Source: Labrys sp. KNU-23 (lineage in GTDB: Bacteria; Pseudomonadota; Alphaproteobacteria; Rhizobiales; Labraceae). Taken from it: a DNA stretch of 64,000 bases. The DNA is taken from positions 62,001 to 126,000 of the forward strand of contig NZ_CP043489.1 of NCBI RefSeq assembly GCF_008330945.1, written 5' to 3'. Shown here piece after piece: positions 36,596-45,120 of the stretch (its first letter is position 1; each line of letters opens with the position of its first letter). A program made the position numbers and the translations under genes. Below the pieces are notes generated by a model that saw only the letters and a program-made list of their open reading frames with translations, had not been told where the DNA came from and searched no databases.

Positions 36596-37381
36596 ATGGT
36601 GCGTATTGCCAGCTGGAACGTGAACTCGATCCGCCAAAGGCTTCCCCATCTGCTGGGCTGGTTGAAGGACGCCCAACCGGACGTGGTCTGCCTGCAGGAG
36701 ATCAAGTGCGTGGACGAGGCCTTTCCCGCCGCCGACATCGAGGCGCTGGGCTACAATGTCGCCGTCCATGGCCAGAAGACCTTCAATGGCGTCGCAATCC
36801 TCTCCAAGCACCCGTTCGACGAGGTGAAAACCCGCCTGCCGGGCGATGAGGCCGACGAACAGGCCCGCTATATCGAGGCCGTGATTTCGACCGCATCGGG
36901 AGCGCTGCGCGTTGCCTCGATCTATCTGCCCAACGGCAATCCGGTCGGCACCGAGAAATACCCCTACAAGCTCGGCTGGATGGAGCGCCTCAGGCTGCAT
37001 ATCAGTGGCCTGCTGGCGCTGGAGGAGCCTTTCGTGATGGCGGGCGACTACAACATCATCCCGCAGGCCACAGATGCCAAGAACCCGGCCGAATGGGTGA
37101 ACGACGCCCTCTTCCTGCTGCAGAGCCGCTCCAAGTTCCGCGAATTGCTGGCCCTGGGCCTCACGGATGCCTTCCGGGCCTGCGAAGAGGGGCCCGGGCA
37201 CTACACCTTCTGGGACTATCAGGCCGGCGGCTGGCAGAAGGACAACGGCATCCGCATCGACCACCTGCTGCTGTCGCCGCAGGCTGCCTCGCACCTGCAG
37301 GGCTGCGCCATCGACAAGGCCATGCGCGGGCAGGAAAAGGCTTCCGACCACGTGCCGATTCGCTGCGATCTGGCCCTCTGA
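36596..37381 (+). CDS. xthA: Exodeoxyribonuclease III
   Basis: A 261-residue exonuclease/AP-endonuclease of base excision repair. RIASWNVNSIRQRL at the start, LQEIKC (catalytic Glu), VMAGDYNIIPQ (Asp/Asn pair) and the C-terminal KASDHVPI (catalytic Asp-His) are all present. It begins one base after the erpA stop, implying translational coupling; no independent ribosome site is obvious. Confidence 0.95.
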   Translation: MVRIASWNVNSIRQRLPHLLGWLKDAQPDVVCLQEIKCVDEAFPAADIEALGYNVAVHGQKTFNGVAILSKHPFDEVKTRLPGDEADEQARYIEAVISTASGALRVASIYLPNGNPVGTEKYPYKLGWMERLRLHISGLLALEEPFVMAGDYNIIPQATDAKNPAEWVNDALFLLQSRSKFRELLALGLTDAFRACEEGPGHYTFWDYQAGGWQKDNGIRIDHLLLSPQAASHLQGCAIDKAMRGQEKASDHVPIRCDLAL

Positions 37382-37399
37382 CCGTCCAGGGCCAGGTCG

Positions 37400-38143
37400 T
37401 CAGCCTCGCTGCTGCGGCGGGTTGAAGGTGGGGAAGTTGAAACCCGGCCGTCTCTGGCCACGATTCTTGCCGCCCTCGCCGCCATAGCGTCCGCAGAGCT
37501 GGGCTCCGGCCCCGGTCTCGGCACAATGGGGCGAGAACACCACCGGCGGCCCGCCTCGGCGGGATCGGCTGCCGGGGAAGATGGTGATGGTATCCCCTCG
37601 CCGTTTCAGAAGCGGGCAACGGCGCCGGCGTTCCTCGTCGATCGAAAGCCCTCTCTGGCGTGGACAGACCTCGATAACGCCTTCCCAGATGGTGAAGCGT
37701 TCGTAACTATCGCTGACTTCGGCGGTGAAATTGGTCCCTCTCACGCCGATGCCGGCCAACGGCGTCTGGATCCAATAGGCTTTCTTGGCGGAGACACCAC
37801 TGGCAAAGCGAAACACCCCCTTCGACAGGCCGATCACCACATCCTTGGCCTGTCCGCCGGAATAGACGAAGCGATCGAGCTTGGCCGATGACGAGGAGCC
37901 GAGCGCCAGACGTGTCTGGTCGAGGAATTTGATTTCGAGCGCACCGGAAGGGCCGGTGCGCACAGTCTCGTCGCGAAAGACCGCAATATCGACCCCGAGT
38001 TCCCCCGCAACCGTGCCGATGGCGGCTGGGGTGACGCCGACCGTGTTGCCCACGGTCTCCTCTGCCGAAGCGGGCATGGAAGCCACGGCGCAAAGAACGC
38101 CTAGTCCCAGGAGACTGAAGGTCAGGAAGCGCGATGAGGGCAT
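37400..38143 (-). CDS. Exported FecR domain protein
   Basis: A 247-residue periplasmic protein with a signal peptide (cleavage near ASMPASA-EE). Residues about 40-165 form a FecR domain: VFRDETVRTGPSGALEIKFLDQTRLALGSSSSAKLDRF, then GVFRFASG and IQTPLAGIGVRGTNF. The C-terminal 80 residues are Arg/Pro/Gly-rich with several cysteines. It is divergent from a CHASE2-cyclase, a partnership seen repeatedly in Proteobacteria, so it may supply or modulate the periplasmic input. This is not a TonB-linked FecR: there is no sigma factor or receptor nearby. Confidence 0.87.
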   Translation of the reverse strand: MPSSRFLTFSLLGLGVLCAVASMPASAEETVGNTVGVTPAAIGTVAGELGVDIAVFRDETVRTGPSGALEIKFLDQTRLALGSSSSAKLDRFVYSGGQAKDVVIGLSKGVFRFASGVSAKKAYWIQTPLAGIGVRGTNFTAEVSDSYERFTIWEGVIEVCPRQRGLSIDEERRRRCPLLKRRGDTITIFPGSRSRRGGPPVVFSPHCAETGAGAQLCGRYGGEGGKNRGQRRPGFNFPTFNPPQQRG

Positions 38144-38413
38144 GCCGGTAACCTGCTGGAGAGACTATGGTCGCATCGTTCTTGCCGGGTACCGGCACCC
38201 ATTCTTCGGAACCTCGCCCAAGCGAACCGATTTGCAGATGCCGATGCAATGATCATCATGACGCATTCGCTTCCACGATCAAGAGGCGAGGGATTTGGAA
38301 TCTGCAACTGGATGGCCGCACCGAAAACATGGAGATCAGGATAAATCGCTGGCAGACCGTGCCGAATTATTCCAGTACTAGCTTCCGGCGCGGAGTGTGG
38401 GCGTGACATCGAG

Positions 38414-40591
38414 ATGCGGCTGAAGCACTTCCTGGGATATCCGCTGGTGGTCGCCATACCCCTGCTGATCTTCAGCCTGCTGACCTTGTTGAGTCCGGCT
38501 CCGCTGCCTCGGCTGCAGGACATCGTCTTCGATACCTACCAGCGCTGGCACGCAAAAGGCAGGGACCCTGATTCGCCCGTACGCATCGTGGCGATCGATG
38601 AGAAATCCCTGGCGGAGATCGGCCAATTCCCCTGGCCGCGCAGTGTGATTGCCGAACTCACACGCAAGCTCGCCGATGCCGGCGCCGTGGTCATCGCCTA
38701 CGACATCCTGTTCAGCGAAGCGGACCAGACCTCGCCCGGATTGCTCGTCAAGAAGCTGCCGACTAGCGCCGAGCGAGAGGCCCTGGAAAAGGCGATGTCG
38801 CCGACCACGGCCTCCTACGATGTCATGTTCGCTCAGACCATGGAACGGGCGCCGGTCGTGCTCGGGGTGCTTGGAACCGATGTCGGCGAGCCCGTCAAGA
38901 TCAAGGGCGGATACGGGCAATTGGGGGATGATCCGATCAACTTCGTCCAAGCTTTTCCCGCTGCCAAGATGCCAATTCCCGTGCTGTACGACGCGGCCAG
39001 GGGAGCCGGCGCGATCAACTGGCTGCCCGATGGCGACAGCGTCATTCGCAAGGTGCCGACCTTCGTCGCCATCGGCGGCAAGATGGCGCCATCCCTGTCG
39101 ATGGAGACGATTCGCGTCGCCATCGGCGCCGACACTGTTGTCGTACGCTCGTCCAATGCCAGCGGCGCGCCCGCTTTCGGCGTCCAAAGCGGCATCAACA
39201 CCGTCAAGATGGATGGCCGCGACGGGACCGTCCTCATCGACACCGACAGCAACGGCGAAGTCCGCCTGGTTGCCCGCCGCTCGGAGCCCACGTCCTGGAT
39301 CTCCGCCGCTTCCGTGCTGGACGGCAGTTTCAATCCGCAGGACGTCAAGGATCACATCATCTTCGTGGGAGCGGTCGCTATCGGCCTGCGGGACCAGAGG
39401 ACGACCTCTGTCGAACTGGCGCTCCCGGGTGTCGAAGTACACGCCCAGATCGTCGAGCAGATTCTCGCCGGTGCCAGCTTGGTCCGACCGGATTGGATGC
39501 GGGGTGTCGAAGCCTTTCTGATCATCGTGCTCGGTGCCCTGCTCGCCTGGATCCTGCGCCGCACCCGCAACATGCCGCTGGTTTCGACCGTCGCGGGTCT
39601 TTCCATCCCGATCATGATCGCCTGCTGGAGCTGGATTCTCTATGTACGGCAGGGCGTGCTGTTCGATGCGGTGATGCCGGGCACCAGCATTCTCCTGATT
39701 TTCCTTGCCGCCACGGTCTATCACTACCAGGAGGCCGAGCACCGGCGTGCCGAGGTGCGCAGCATGTTTGGCCGCTTCGTGACGCCCGCGGTGGTGGAAC
39801 GGCTGGTCGAAGCCCCCGATCGCATCGTGCTCGGTGGCGAGATCCGCGAACTCACCATCATGTTTTCCGACGTGCGCAACTTCACCGGCATCGCGGAGAC
39901 CCAGTCGCCGGAAGGCGTGGTGTCGCTGATCCGTCGCATCCATACACCAGCGACGGAAGCCGTACTTCGCCATAGCGGCACCATCGACAAGTTCATCGGC
40001 GACGGCATGATGGCGTTCTGGAATGCGCCGCTCGACATGCCGAACCATGCCATGCTCGCCTGCAGGGCCGCGCTGGATATCGCCGGCATGGCGCGTGAAT
40101 TCCGTGATCCGCCGATCCAGATGGGCATCGGGCTGCACACGGGCGAAGCCTGCGTCGGCAATCTCGGCTCGGAGCAGCGGCTCGAATATTCGGCCCTCGG
40201 CGACGCCGTCAACCTCGCCTCGCGCCTGGAAGCCCTGACGAAGCTCTATGGCGTGGAGATTCTGGTCACCGAGGCCACCAGCCATGCGGCGACCGGCATG
40301 CCCTTCCTGGAACTCGACCGTGCCATGGTGCGCGGCCGCCAGGGCGCCATCGGCCTTTTCGCCCTCCATACCGGCGAGGCAAACGCCGATTTCTTCCGGC
40401 TGCAGGCCGCCCAGGCGGAAATCCTGCCGCCTTATCGGGCCGGTGACTTCATTGTGGCCCTGAGCCTGCTGGAAAAGAACGCTGCGGCCTATCGAGGAGG
40501 CTATCAGCGCCTCTACGACTATTACTCAAATCATTTCAACAAATTGATAGAAAACCCTAAACCTAATTGGCAAGGTGTGACCCAGCTTTGA
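38414..40591 (+). CDS. CHASE2-domain adenylate/guanylate cyclase
   Basis: A 725-residue membrane receptor cyclase. After one N-terminal helix (YPLVVAIPLLIFSLLTLL) comes a periplasmic CHASE2 domain (DTYQRWHAKGRDPDSPVRIVAIDEKSL to about residue 360), three helices (375-440), then a class III cyclase domain. Metal aspartates lie in TIMFSDVRNFTG and FIGDGMMAFWNAP, with the substrate lysine in TIDKFIGDG and transition-state residues in GDAVNLASRLE, so it looks active. A short C-terminal tail follows. It probably makes cAMP in response to a periplasmic signal. The 270-base divergent gap is shared with the fecR-like gene. Confidence 0.93.
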   Translation: MRLKHFLGYPLVVAIPLLIFSLLTLLSPAPLPRLQDIVFDTYQRWHAKGRDPDSPVRIVAIDEKSLAEIGQFPWPRSVIAELTRKLADAGAVVIAYDILFSEADQTSPGLLVKKLPTSAEREALEKAMSPTTASYDVMFAQTMERAPVVLGVLGTDVGEPVKIKGGYGQLGDDPINFVQAFPAAKMPIPVLYDAARGAGAINWLPDGDSVIRKVPTFVAIGGKMAPSLSMETIRVAIGADTVVVRSSNASGAPAFGVQSGINTVKMDGRDGTVLIDTDSNGEVRLVARRSEPTSWISAASVLDGSFNPQDVKDHIIFVGAVAIGLRDQRTTSVELALPGVEVHAQIVEQILAGASLVRPDWMRGVEAFLIIVLGALLAWILRRTRNMPLVSTVAGLSIPIMIACWSWILYVRQGVLFDAVMPGTSILLIFLAATVYHYQEAEHRRAEVRSMFGRFVTPAVVERLVEAPDRIVLGGEIRELTIMFSDVRNFTGIAETQSPEGVVSLIRRIHTPATEAVLRHSGTIDKFIGDGMMAFWNAPLDMPNHAMLACRAALDIAGMAREFRDPPIQMGIGLHTGEACVGNLGSEQRLEYSALGDAVNLASRLEALTKLYGVEILVTEATSHAATGMPFLELDRAMVRGRQGAIGLFALHTGEANADFFRLQAAQAEILPPYRAGDFIVALSLLEKNAAAYRGGYQRLYDYYSNHFNKLIENPKPNWQGVTQL

Positions 40592-40764
40592 TTGCTGGCG
40601 CGTTCAACCCTGTGCGGTTCCACCAAGCCTCGAACATACCGACAGTCTAAGGATATGTGCGAGGACATCACCCCGCTGGGATCGCGATGCAGAGTGGCAT
40701 ATCGCCGTGGCGCCGCATAACGCCCGAGGTCGCGTCTCCACGCCCCCAAACGCGGCGCGTCGGA

Positions 40765-41664
40765 TCAGGAGTGATCCTTGAGGAACTGCGCCAGATAGGT
40801 CAGGCACATCTCGCGCTCATCCGACGTCGCCTTGGCAAAGGCATCGTCATAGAGGTCGATGATCCACTGATCGCGCTCGCCATTGGCGCCGTCGCGCGCC
40901 AGAGTCAGATACATCAGGCCGCGTGCGCCCTGACGTGGCATGTCGCTGCCCGACAGAAGAAGGTGACCGAGCACGGCCTGGGCTTGGCGATGGCCCTTGT
41001 CGGCAGCCAGACGCAACCAGCGGCCTGCCGTGATGGCATCGCGCTTCTGCACCGTATTGCCGTCGAGATAGATGCGGCCGAGATTATACTGCGCATCGCT
41101 GTCGCCGAAATAGGTGGCGGCATATTGGAACAGTTCGGTCGCGTGCCTGGGATTGGGCTTCACCTCATTGGGGATGCCGGAAACATAATAGGAACCGAGC
41201 GCTACGATCGCACTGGAGACGAAGCGGGCCTGGGCGGTATCCGGGCTATCCTCGCCATGGGCATCGACGATGGCCTGATAATAGTCAAACGCCTTCTTGT
41301 CGTCGCGGGGAACGCCATCCCCTTCCGAATACATGCGGGCGAGCTTCCACTGGGCCAAAGCATGGCCCTTGCTGGCGGCAAATTCCAGTGCCTGGGATGC
41401 CCCGGCCAGGTCGCCGGCCTTATAGGCCTTGGTGCCATTGCGGAAGGCCTGCATCGGGGAAGGATCATCTGCCGGCGTCTTGGTGCCGTCGAAAGCCTGT
41501 GCCCCCACGCAACCCAGGGACAGGAATAGGCCGAGACCGCCAGCGCCGAGCAGGCAGCGCAGCCAAGTCCGGGATTGGCCATGGCGCACTAGGACCCGAC
41601 CTGCGGGTCCGCCAGCGTCCTGCCAGTCGGCCAAGAGAGAAATCTGGTTCATAGTGAAGGACAT
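40765..41664 (-). CDS. exoR: ExoR-like Sel1-repeat periplasmic regulator
   Basis: A 299-residue exported protein, signal region near residues 30-58 (LRCLLGAGGLGLFLSLGCVGAQA). Sel1-type repeats follow: ALEFAASKGHALAQWKLARMYSEGDGV, LFQYAATYFGDSDAQYNLGRIYLDG and WLRLAADKGHRQAQAVLGHLL. The overall pattern, including RARFVSSAIVALGSYY-like text, matches rhizobial ExoR, which holds the ExoS-ChvI two-component system inactive and controls succinoglycan, motility and acid response. exoS/chvI are not in the window. Starts at 41664 and 41652 are both possible. Confidence 0.85.
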   Translation of the reverse strand: MSFTMNQISLLADWQDAGGPAGRVLVRHGQSRTWLRCLLGAGGLGLFLSLGCVGAQAFDGTKTPADDPSPMQAFRNGTKAYKAGDLAGASQALEFAASKGHALAQWKLARMYSEGDGVPRDDKKAFDYYQAIVDAHGEDSPDTAQARFVSSAIVALGSYYVSGIPNEVKPNPRHATELFQYAATYFGDSDAQYNLGRIYLDGNTVQKRDAITAGRWLRLAADKGHRQAQAVLGHLLLSGSDMPRQGARGLMYLTLARDGANGERDQWIIDLYDDAFAKATSDEREMCLTYLAQFLKDHS

Positions 41665-42036
41665 AGCCGACACTTCTGCCGATTCTTTGACCGATTCACG
41701 GCGGCTCTTCTGCCAAAGCCGCAAAGTTGATGGCTTTTTCGCGACGGCGCCGATCGGCCGGCGGAATCCCCCGGGCACGTGGACACGACCACTGGCAAGT
41801 CCGGCGCTGTCCATTGCGTGTTCGCGAAAAGCTCTATCCAAGTTCGACCGCCACTCAAGCAACTCAACTATGTTCAGCCCGCTGGAGATCTCTGATGCTC
41901 CAAGGTGCGGGCTGAATTCAGCGGTCACTTTGTGGCAGGAACGCGGCCAAGTCGACGGGAGGAGGCCGTCAACGCAAGACTTCGAATCCGTGTTGCTCTA
42001 TTGCCACACCGGACAGTGAAGCATTAACCATAGCAT
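41665..42036. other. Intergenic region upstream of exoR
   Basis: A 372-base gap between the betC stop and exoR start, both minus strand. It contains a stem of ten perfect pairs, TTCAGCCCGC (41873-41882) with GCGGGCTGAA (41907-41916), enclosing an inner stem TGGAG/CTCCA. No T-run follows on either strand. It may end betC transcripts or lie in the exoR leader. No gene is seen. Confidence 0.5.
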
Positions 42037-43557
42037 TTACGGGCGTACACGTGGATAACGTGCCATGGCCTCCAGATCATCGAGGTCTATGGTGTTGCGC
42101 ATATACTGCTTGGAAGCATCCTTGAAAGGTTGAAAGTCCCACGAAGTCGCTTTTCCCGAGTTCAAGGCATCGTCGACCACTCGTCGACGACGCTGGCTGG
42201 CGCGCACATCGGCCTCAATAGCAGCGAGGTTCCAGCGCGTTTCTATTTCCTTACGGAAACCTTCGACGATTTCGGCATGCACAGGATCCGTCGCAAGATT
42301 CGTCAATTCGGAAGGGTCGACGGCAAGATCGTAGAGCTGATCGGGATCGGCAGGCGAGTGCACGAATTTGAAGCTGCCGCGACGGAGCATCAGCAAAGGT
42401 GCAACGGCACCTTCGGCAAGATATTCGCCGCGAACTTCGTCATGCCCGCCTTCGCCGCGACAATGCGGCACCAGGCTGGCTCCGTCGATGCCCGACAGCT
42501 CCGCCGCCGCGCCAGGCTCGGCCATATCCACCAGGGTCGGCAGGATGTCGACCAGAGATACGCTGGCGGCAACCCGGTGCGGCCGATAATGCTGAGGCGC
42601 GCTGATGATCAGCGGCACCCGGGACGAGCCCTCGAACCAGCTCATCTTGTACCAGAGGCCGCGCTCGCCCAGCATTTCGCCGTGGTCGCCGGTAAACAGA
42701 ATGATCGTTTCCTTATCGAGGCCCGTCGCTTCCAGGGCCTTGAGCAGCTTGCCGACATTGGTATCGACATAGGAAATGGCACCGAAATAGGCATGCCGGG
42801 CATTGCGAATGTGTTGGTCGGTGATCTCGGCCTTGTCCATGTCGCAGACATGGCGCAAGCGCCGCGAATGCGGATCGAGGTCCTCGACCGGAACCACATG
42901 GCGAGGTAACGGAATCTCCTCGTCGCGATAGAGGTCCCAATAATCCTGCGTGATCGCATAGGGATCATGCGGGTGGGTGAGCGAGGCCACCATGCAGAAG
43001 GGGCGCTTGTCGGGGCTGCGTACATGTTCATAGAGGGCACGCTCGGCCGCGAACACCACCTCATCGTCGAAATCGAGCTGATTGGTGCGCACGCAAAGGC
43101 CGGCATCGGTGACCGAGGACATGTTGTGGTACCAGCTCGGGCGTTCCTGCGGATGATCCCAGTCCGGCGTCCAGCCATAATCCGCCGGATAGATGTCGGT
43201 GGTCAGCCGCTCCTCGAAACCGTGCAGTTGGTCGGGTCCGCAGAAATGCATCTTGCCGGACAGCACGGTGCGATAGCCTGCACGCCGGAGATAATGCGCC
43301 CAGGTCGGGATGTCGGCGCGGAATTCGGCGGCATTGTCATAGACACCCGAGCGTGACGGCAATTGCCCGCTCATGAACACGGCGCGGGAGGGCGAGCACA
43401 AAGGCGAATTGCAATAGGCGCTGTCGAACACCACGCCGCGCTCGGCCAGCCCCGTGATGTTCGGCGCCTTGACGAGATCGAAGCCGTGCACCGGCAGGAA
43501 GGCCGGTGCGAGCTGATCCACCATGATGATGAGGATGTTAGGCTTGGACTGGGACAT
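42037..43557 (-). CDS. betC: Choline-sulfatase
   Basis: A 506-residue type I sulfatase that frees choline and sulfate from choline-O-sulfate, feeding glycine betaine synthesis or sulfur supply. The formylglycine motif CSPSR lies in NSPLCSPSRAVFMSG near residue 54; metal ligands lie in ILIIMVDQ and TGDHGEML. The C-terminal VVDDALNSGKATSWDFQP and ASKQYMRN are characteristic of BetC. The usual betIBA genes are not adjacent. It is divergent from a HAD hydrolase gene, 147 bases apart. Confidence 0.94.
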   Translation of the reverse strand: MSQSKPNILIIMVDQLAPAFLPVHGFDLVKAPNITGLAERGVVFDSAYCNSPLCSPSRAVFMSGQLPSRSGVYDNAAEFRADIPTWAHYLRRAGYRTVLSGKMHFCGPDQLHGFEERLTTDIYPADYGWTPDWDHPQERPSWYHNMSSVTDAGLCVRTNQLDFDDEVVFAAERALYEHVRSPDKRPFCMVASLTHPHDPYAITQDYWDLYRDEEIPLPRHVVPVEDLDPHSRRLRHVCDMDKAEITDQHIRNARHAYFGAISYVDTNVGKLLKALEATGLDKETIILFTGDHGEMLGERGLWYKMSWFEGSSRVPLIISAPQHYRPHRVAASVSLVDILPTLVDMAEPGAAAELSGIDGASLVPHCRGEGGHDEVRGEYLAEGAVAPLLMLRRGSFKFVHSPADPDQLYDLAVDPSELTNLATDPVHAEIVEGFRKEIETRWNLAAIEADVRASQRRRRVVDDALNSGKATSWDFQPFKDASKQYMRNTIDLDDLEAMARYPRVRP

Positions 43558-43704
43558 GACGGACCTGACGCGCTGGGCTGGATTCGCAAGGGGGAATAGC
43601 AATTGTCGGAACACATCGCGAGATGGCCTTGCTTGCATCCGACACGGGCTGGCCTCGGCGGCGCATTTGGGCTTATAGGGACGGGCCTGTTTCGAGAGAT
43701 CGTC

Positions 43705-44412
43705 ATGTCCCCTGTCCGCCTCACCACCCTTGCCTTCGATGCCGATGATACGCTCTGGCAGAACGAGCAATATTTCAGGACGGCCGAAGAGGAAATGGTC
43801 ACCCTGCTGGCCGACTATGCCGACGAGGACACGCTGCTGGCGCATCTACTCGAAGTCGGCAAGCGCAATGTCGTCAGCCACGGCTTCGGCATGAAGACCT
43901 TCACCTTCTCGATGATCGACACCGCCATCGACGTCAGCGGCGGGCAAGTGCCGGCGCCGGTGATCGGACGCATCCTGGCGCTCGGCAAGGAAATCCTCAA
44001 CCATCCGGTCGAGCTGCTGCCGGGGGTCGCTGATACGCTGGAAAGTCTGGCGGGCAAATACCGGCTCATCCTGATCACCAAGGGCGATCTGTTCCATCAG
44101 GAGAACAAGATCGCGCAATCGGGGCTGCGTGGCCTGTTCGAAGCCGTGGAGATTGTCAGCGAGAAGAGTGCCGAGACCTATGCACAGGCCTTCGCCCGGC
44201 ATGGCGATGGTCCCCAGGCCTCGATGATGATCGGCAACTCGCTGAAGTCCGACGTGATTCCAGCGCTCCGGGTCGGGAGCTGGGGTGTCTATGTCCCCCA
44301 TCCCCTGACCTGGGCCTTCGAACATGCGGAAGCGCCCTTGCATGAGCCGCGGTTTCGCGAGATCGAGGCCCTGACGCAGACGGTCGACATGATCCAGGCG
44401 ATCAAGGATTAG
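43705..44412 (+). CDS. HAD family hydrolase
   Basis: A 235-residue haloacid-dehalogenase-type phosphatase. FDADDTLWQNEQYF gives the nucleophile pair, LILITKGDLFHQENK carries the Thr/Lys motif II-III region, and MMIGNSLKSDVIPALRVGSWGVYV the C-terminal acidic metal site. GAGAG precedes the ATG. It resembles YjjG/GS1-like nucleotidase-phosphatases, but the substrate is not determinable. Divergent from betC. Confidence 0.9.
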   Translation: MSPVRLTTLAFDADDTLWQNEQYFRTAEEEMVTLLADYADEDTLLAHLLEVGKRNVVSHGFGMKTFTFSMIDTAIDVSGGQVPAPVIGRILALGKEILNHPVELLPGVADTLESLAGKYRLILITKGDLFHQENKIAQSGLRGLFEAVEIVSEKSAETYAQAFARHGDGPQASMMIGNSLKSDVIPALRVGSWGVYVPHPLTWAFEHAEAPLHEPRFREIEALTQTVDMIQAIKD

Positions 44413-44432
44413 AAGACCTGCTTAAGAGGCGG

Positions 44433-45044
44433 TCAGGCAGATCGATAAATCTGCGCCACCGACCCCCTTGGAAAGGTTGTTGAGCTGATCGGTTTGAGAC
44501 GCCGCGGCGGGACGACGTCAGCGAAGATCGGCAAGCCCCTGCCCAGAACCACCGGATGCACCACCAAAGAGTATTGATCGACCAGGTTCCGTGCGATGAG
44601 GCTGCGCGCAAAGGCAGCGCCACCATGGGCAATGATCGGCTTGCCGTCGCCGGCCTTCATCCTGGCGATCTCGTCGGCCAGATCGCCGCTGGCCACATAG
44701 GCCTCACCCCAGCTTTCCGCACCGCGCTGCAGCTGTCCCGATTGGGGGCTTCCCGCGCTGGCTGGGGCGTCAGCCGCCTGCAGGATCGCTGGTCCCTGTC
44801 TCGAAAAGACGGCCTTGGGGATCTGATTCATCGGCGGGGCGAACACGCTGGTGGACGTCGGCCAAAAGGCAACCATATCCCGATAGGTGCGGCCACCCAT
44901 GATGTGCAGGCTGGCGTTCCTGACATTCTCCAGCTTCCAGGCAATGGCCTCCTGGTCGCCGTCGAATATCCAGTCGAGTTCGCCCTCGGGGCCGCAGACA
45001 AAACCATCGAGTGACATCGACATCGTCAGGATCAACTCTCTCAT
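44433..45044 (-). CDS. Dihydrofolate reductase/RibD C-terminal family protein
   Basis: A 203-residue protein of the RibD C-terminal (DHFR-fold) family, commonly of NADPH-dependent reductase type. MRELILTMSMSLDGFVCGPEGELDW, the HIMGGRTYRDMVAFW nucleotide-binding segment and the C-terminal PVVLGRGLPIFAD are family marks. GAGGAGA precedes the ATG. An insertion rich in Ala/Ser/Gln (residues about 92-112) is unusual. It is not linked to riboflavin genes, so function is open. Confidence 0.88.
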   Translation of the reverse strand: MRELILTMSMSLDGFVCGPEGELDWIFDGDQEAIAWKLENVRNASLHIMGGRTYRDMVAFWPTSTSVFAPPMNQIPKAVFSRQGPAILQAADAPASAGSPQSGQLQRGAESWGEAYVASGDLADEIARMKAGDGKPIIAHGGAAFARSLIARNLVDQYSLVVHPVVLGRGLPIFADVVPPRRLKPISSTTFPRGSVAQIYRSA

Positions 45045-45120
45045 CGCGTTCTCCTCGCCTTAGCCTGCCCCAAGGACGTGCGAGATCGATCGATGCCGAC
45101 AACCTGCGTTAATTCGAGCC

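Noticed and set aside
38378-40369. Long minus-strand open frame opposite the CHASE2 cyclase
   Set aside because: Antisense shadow in high-GC DNA; the composition is unlike a real protein and the plus-strand gene is fully convincing.
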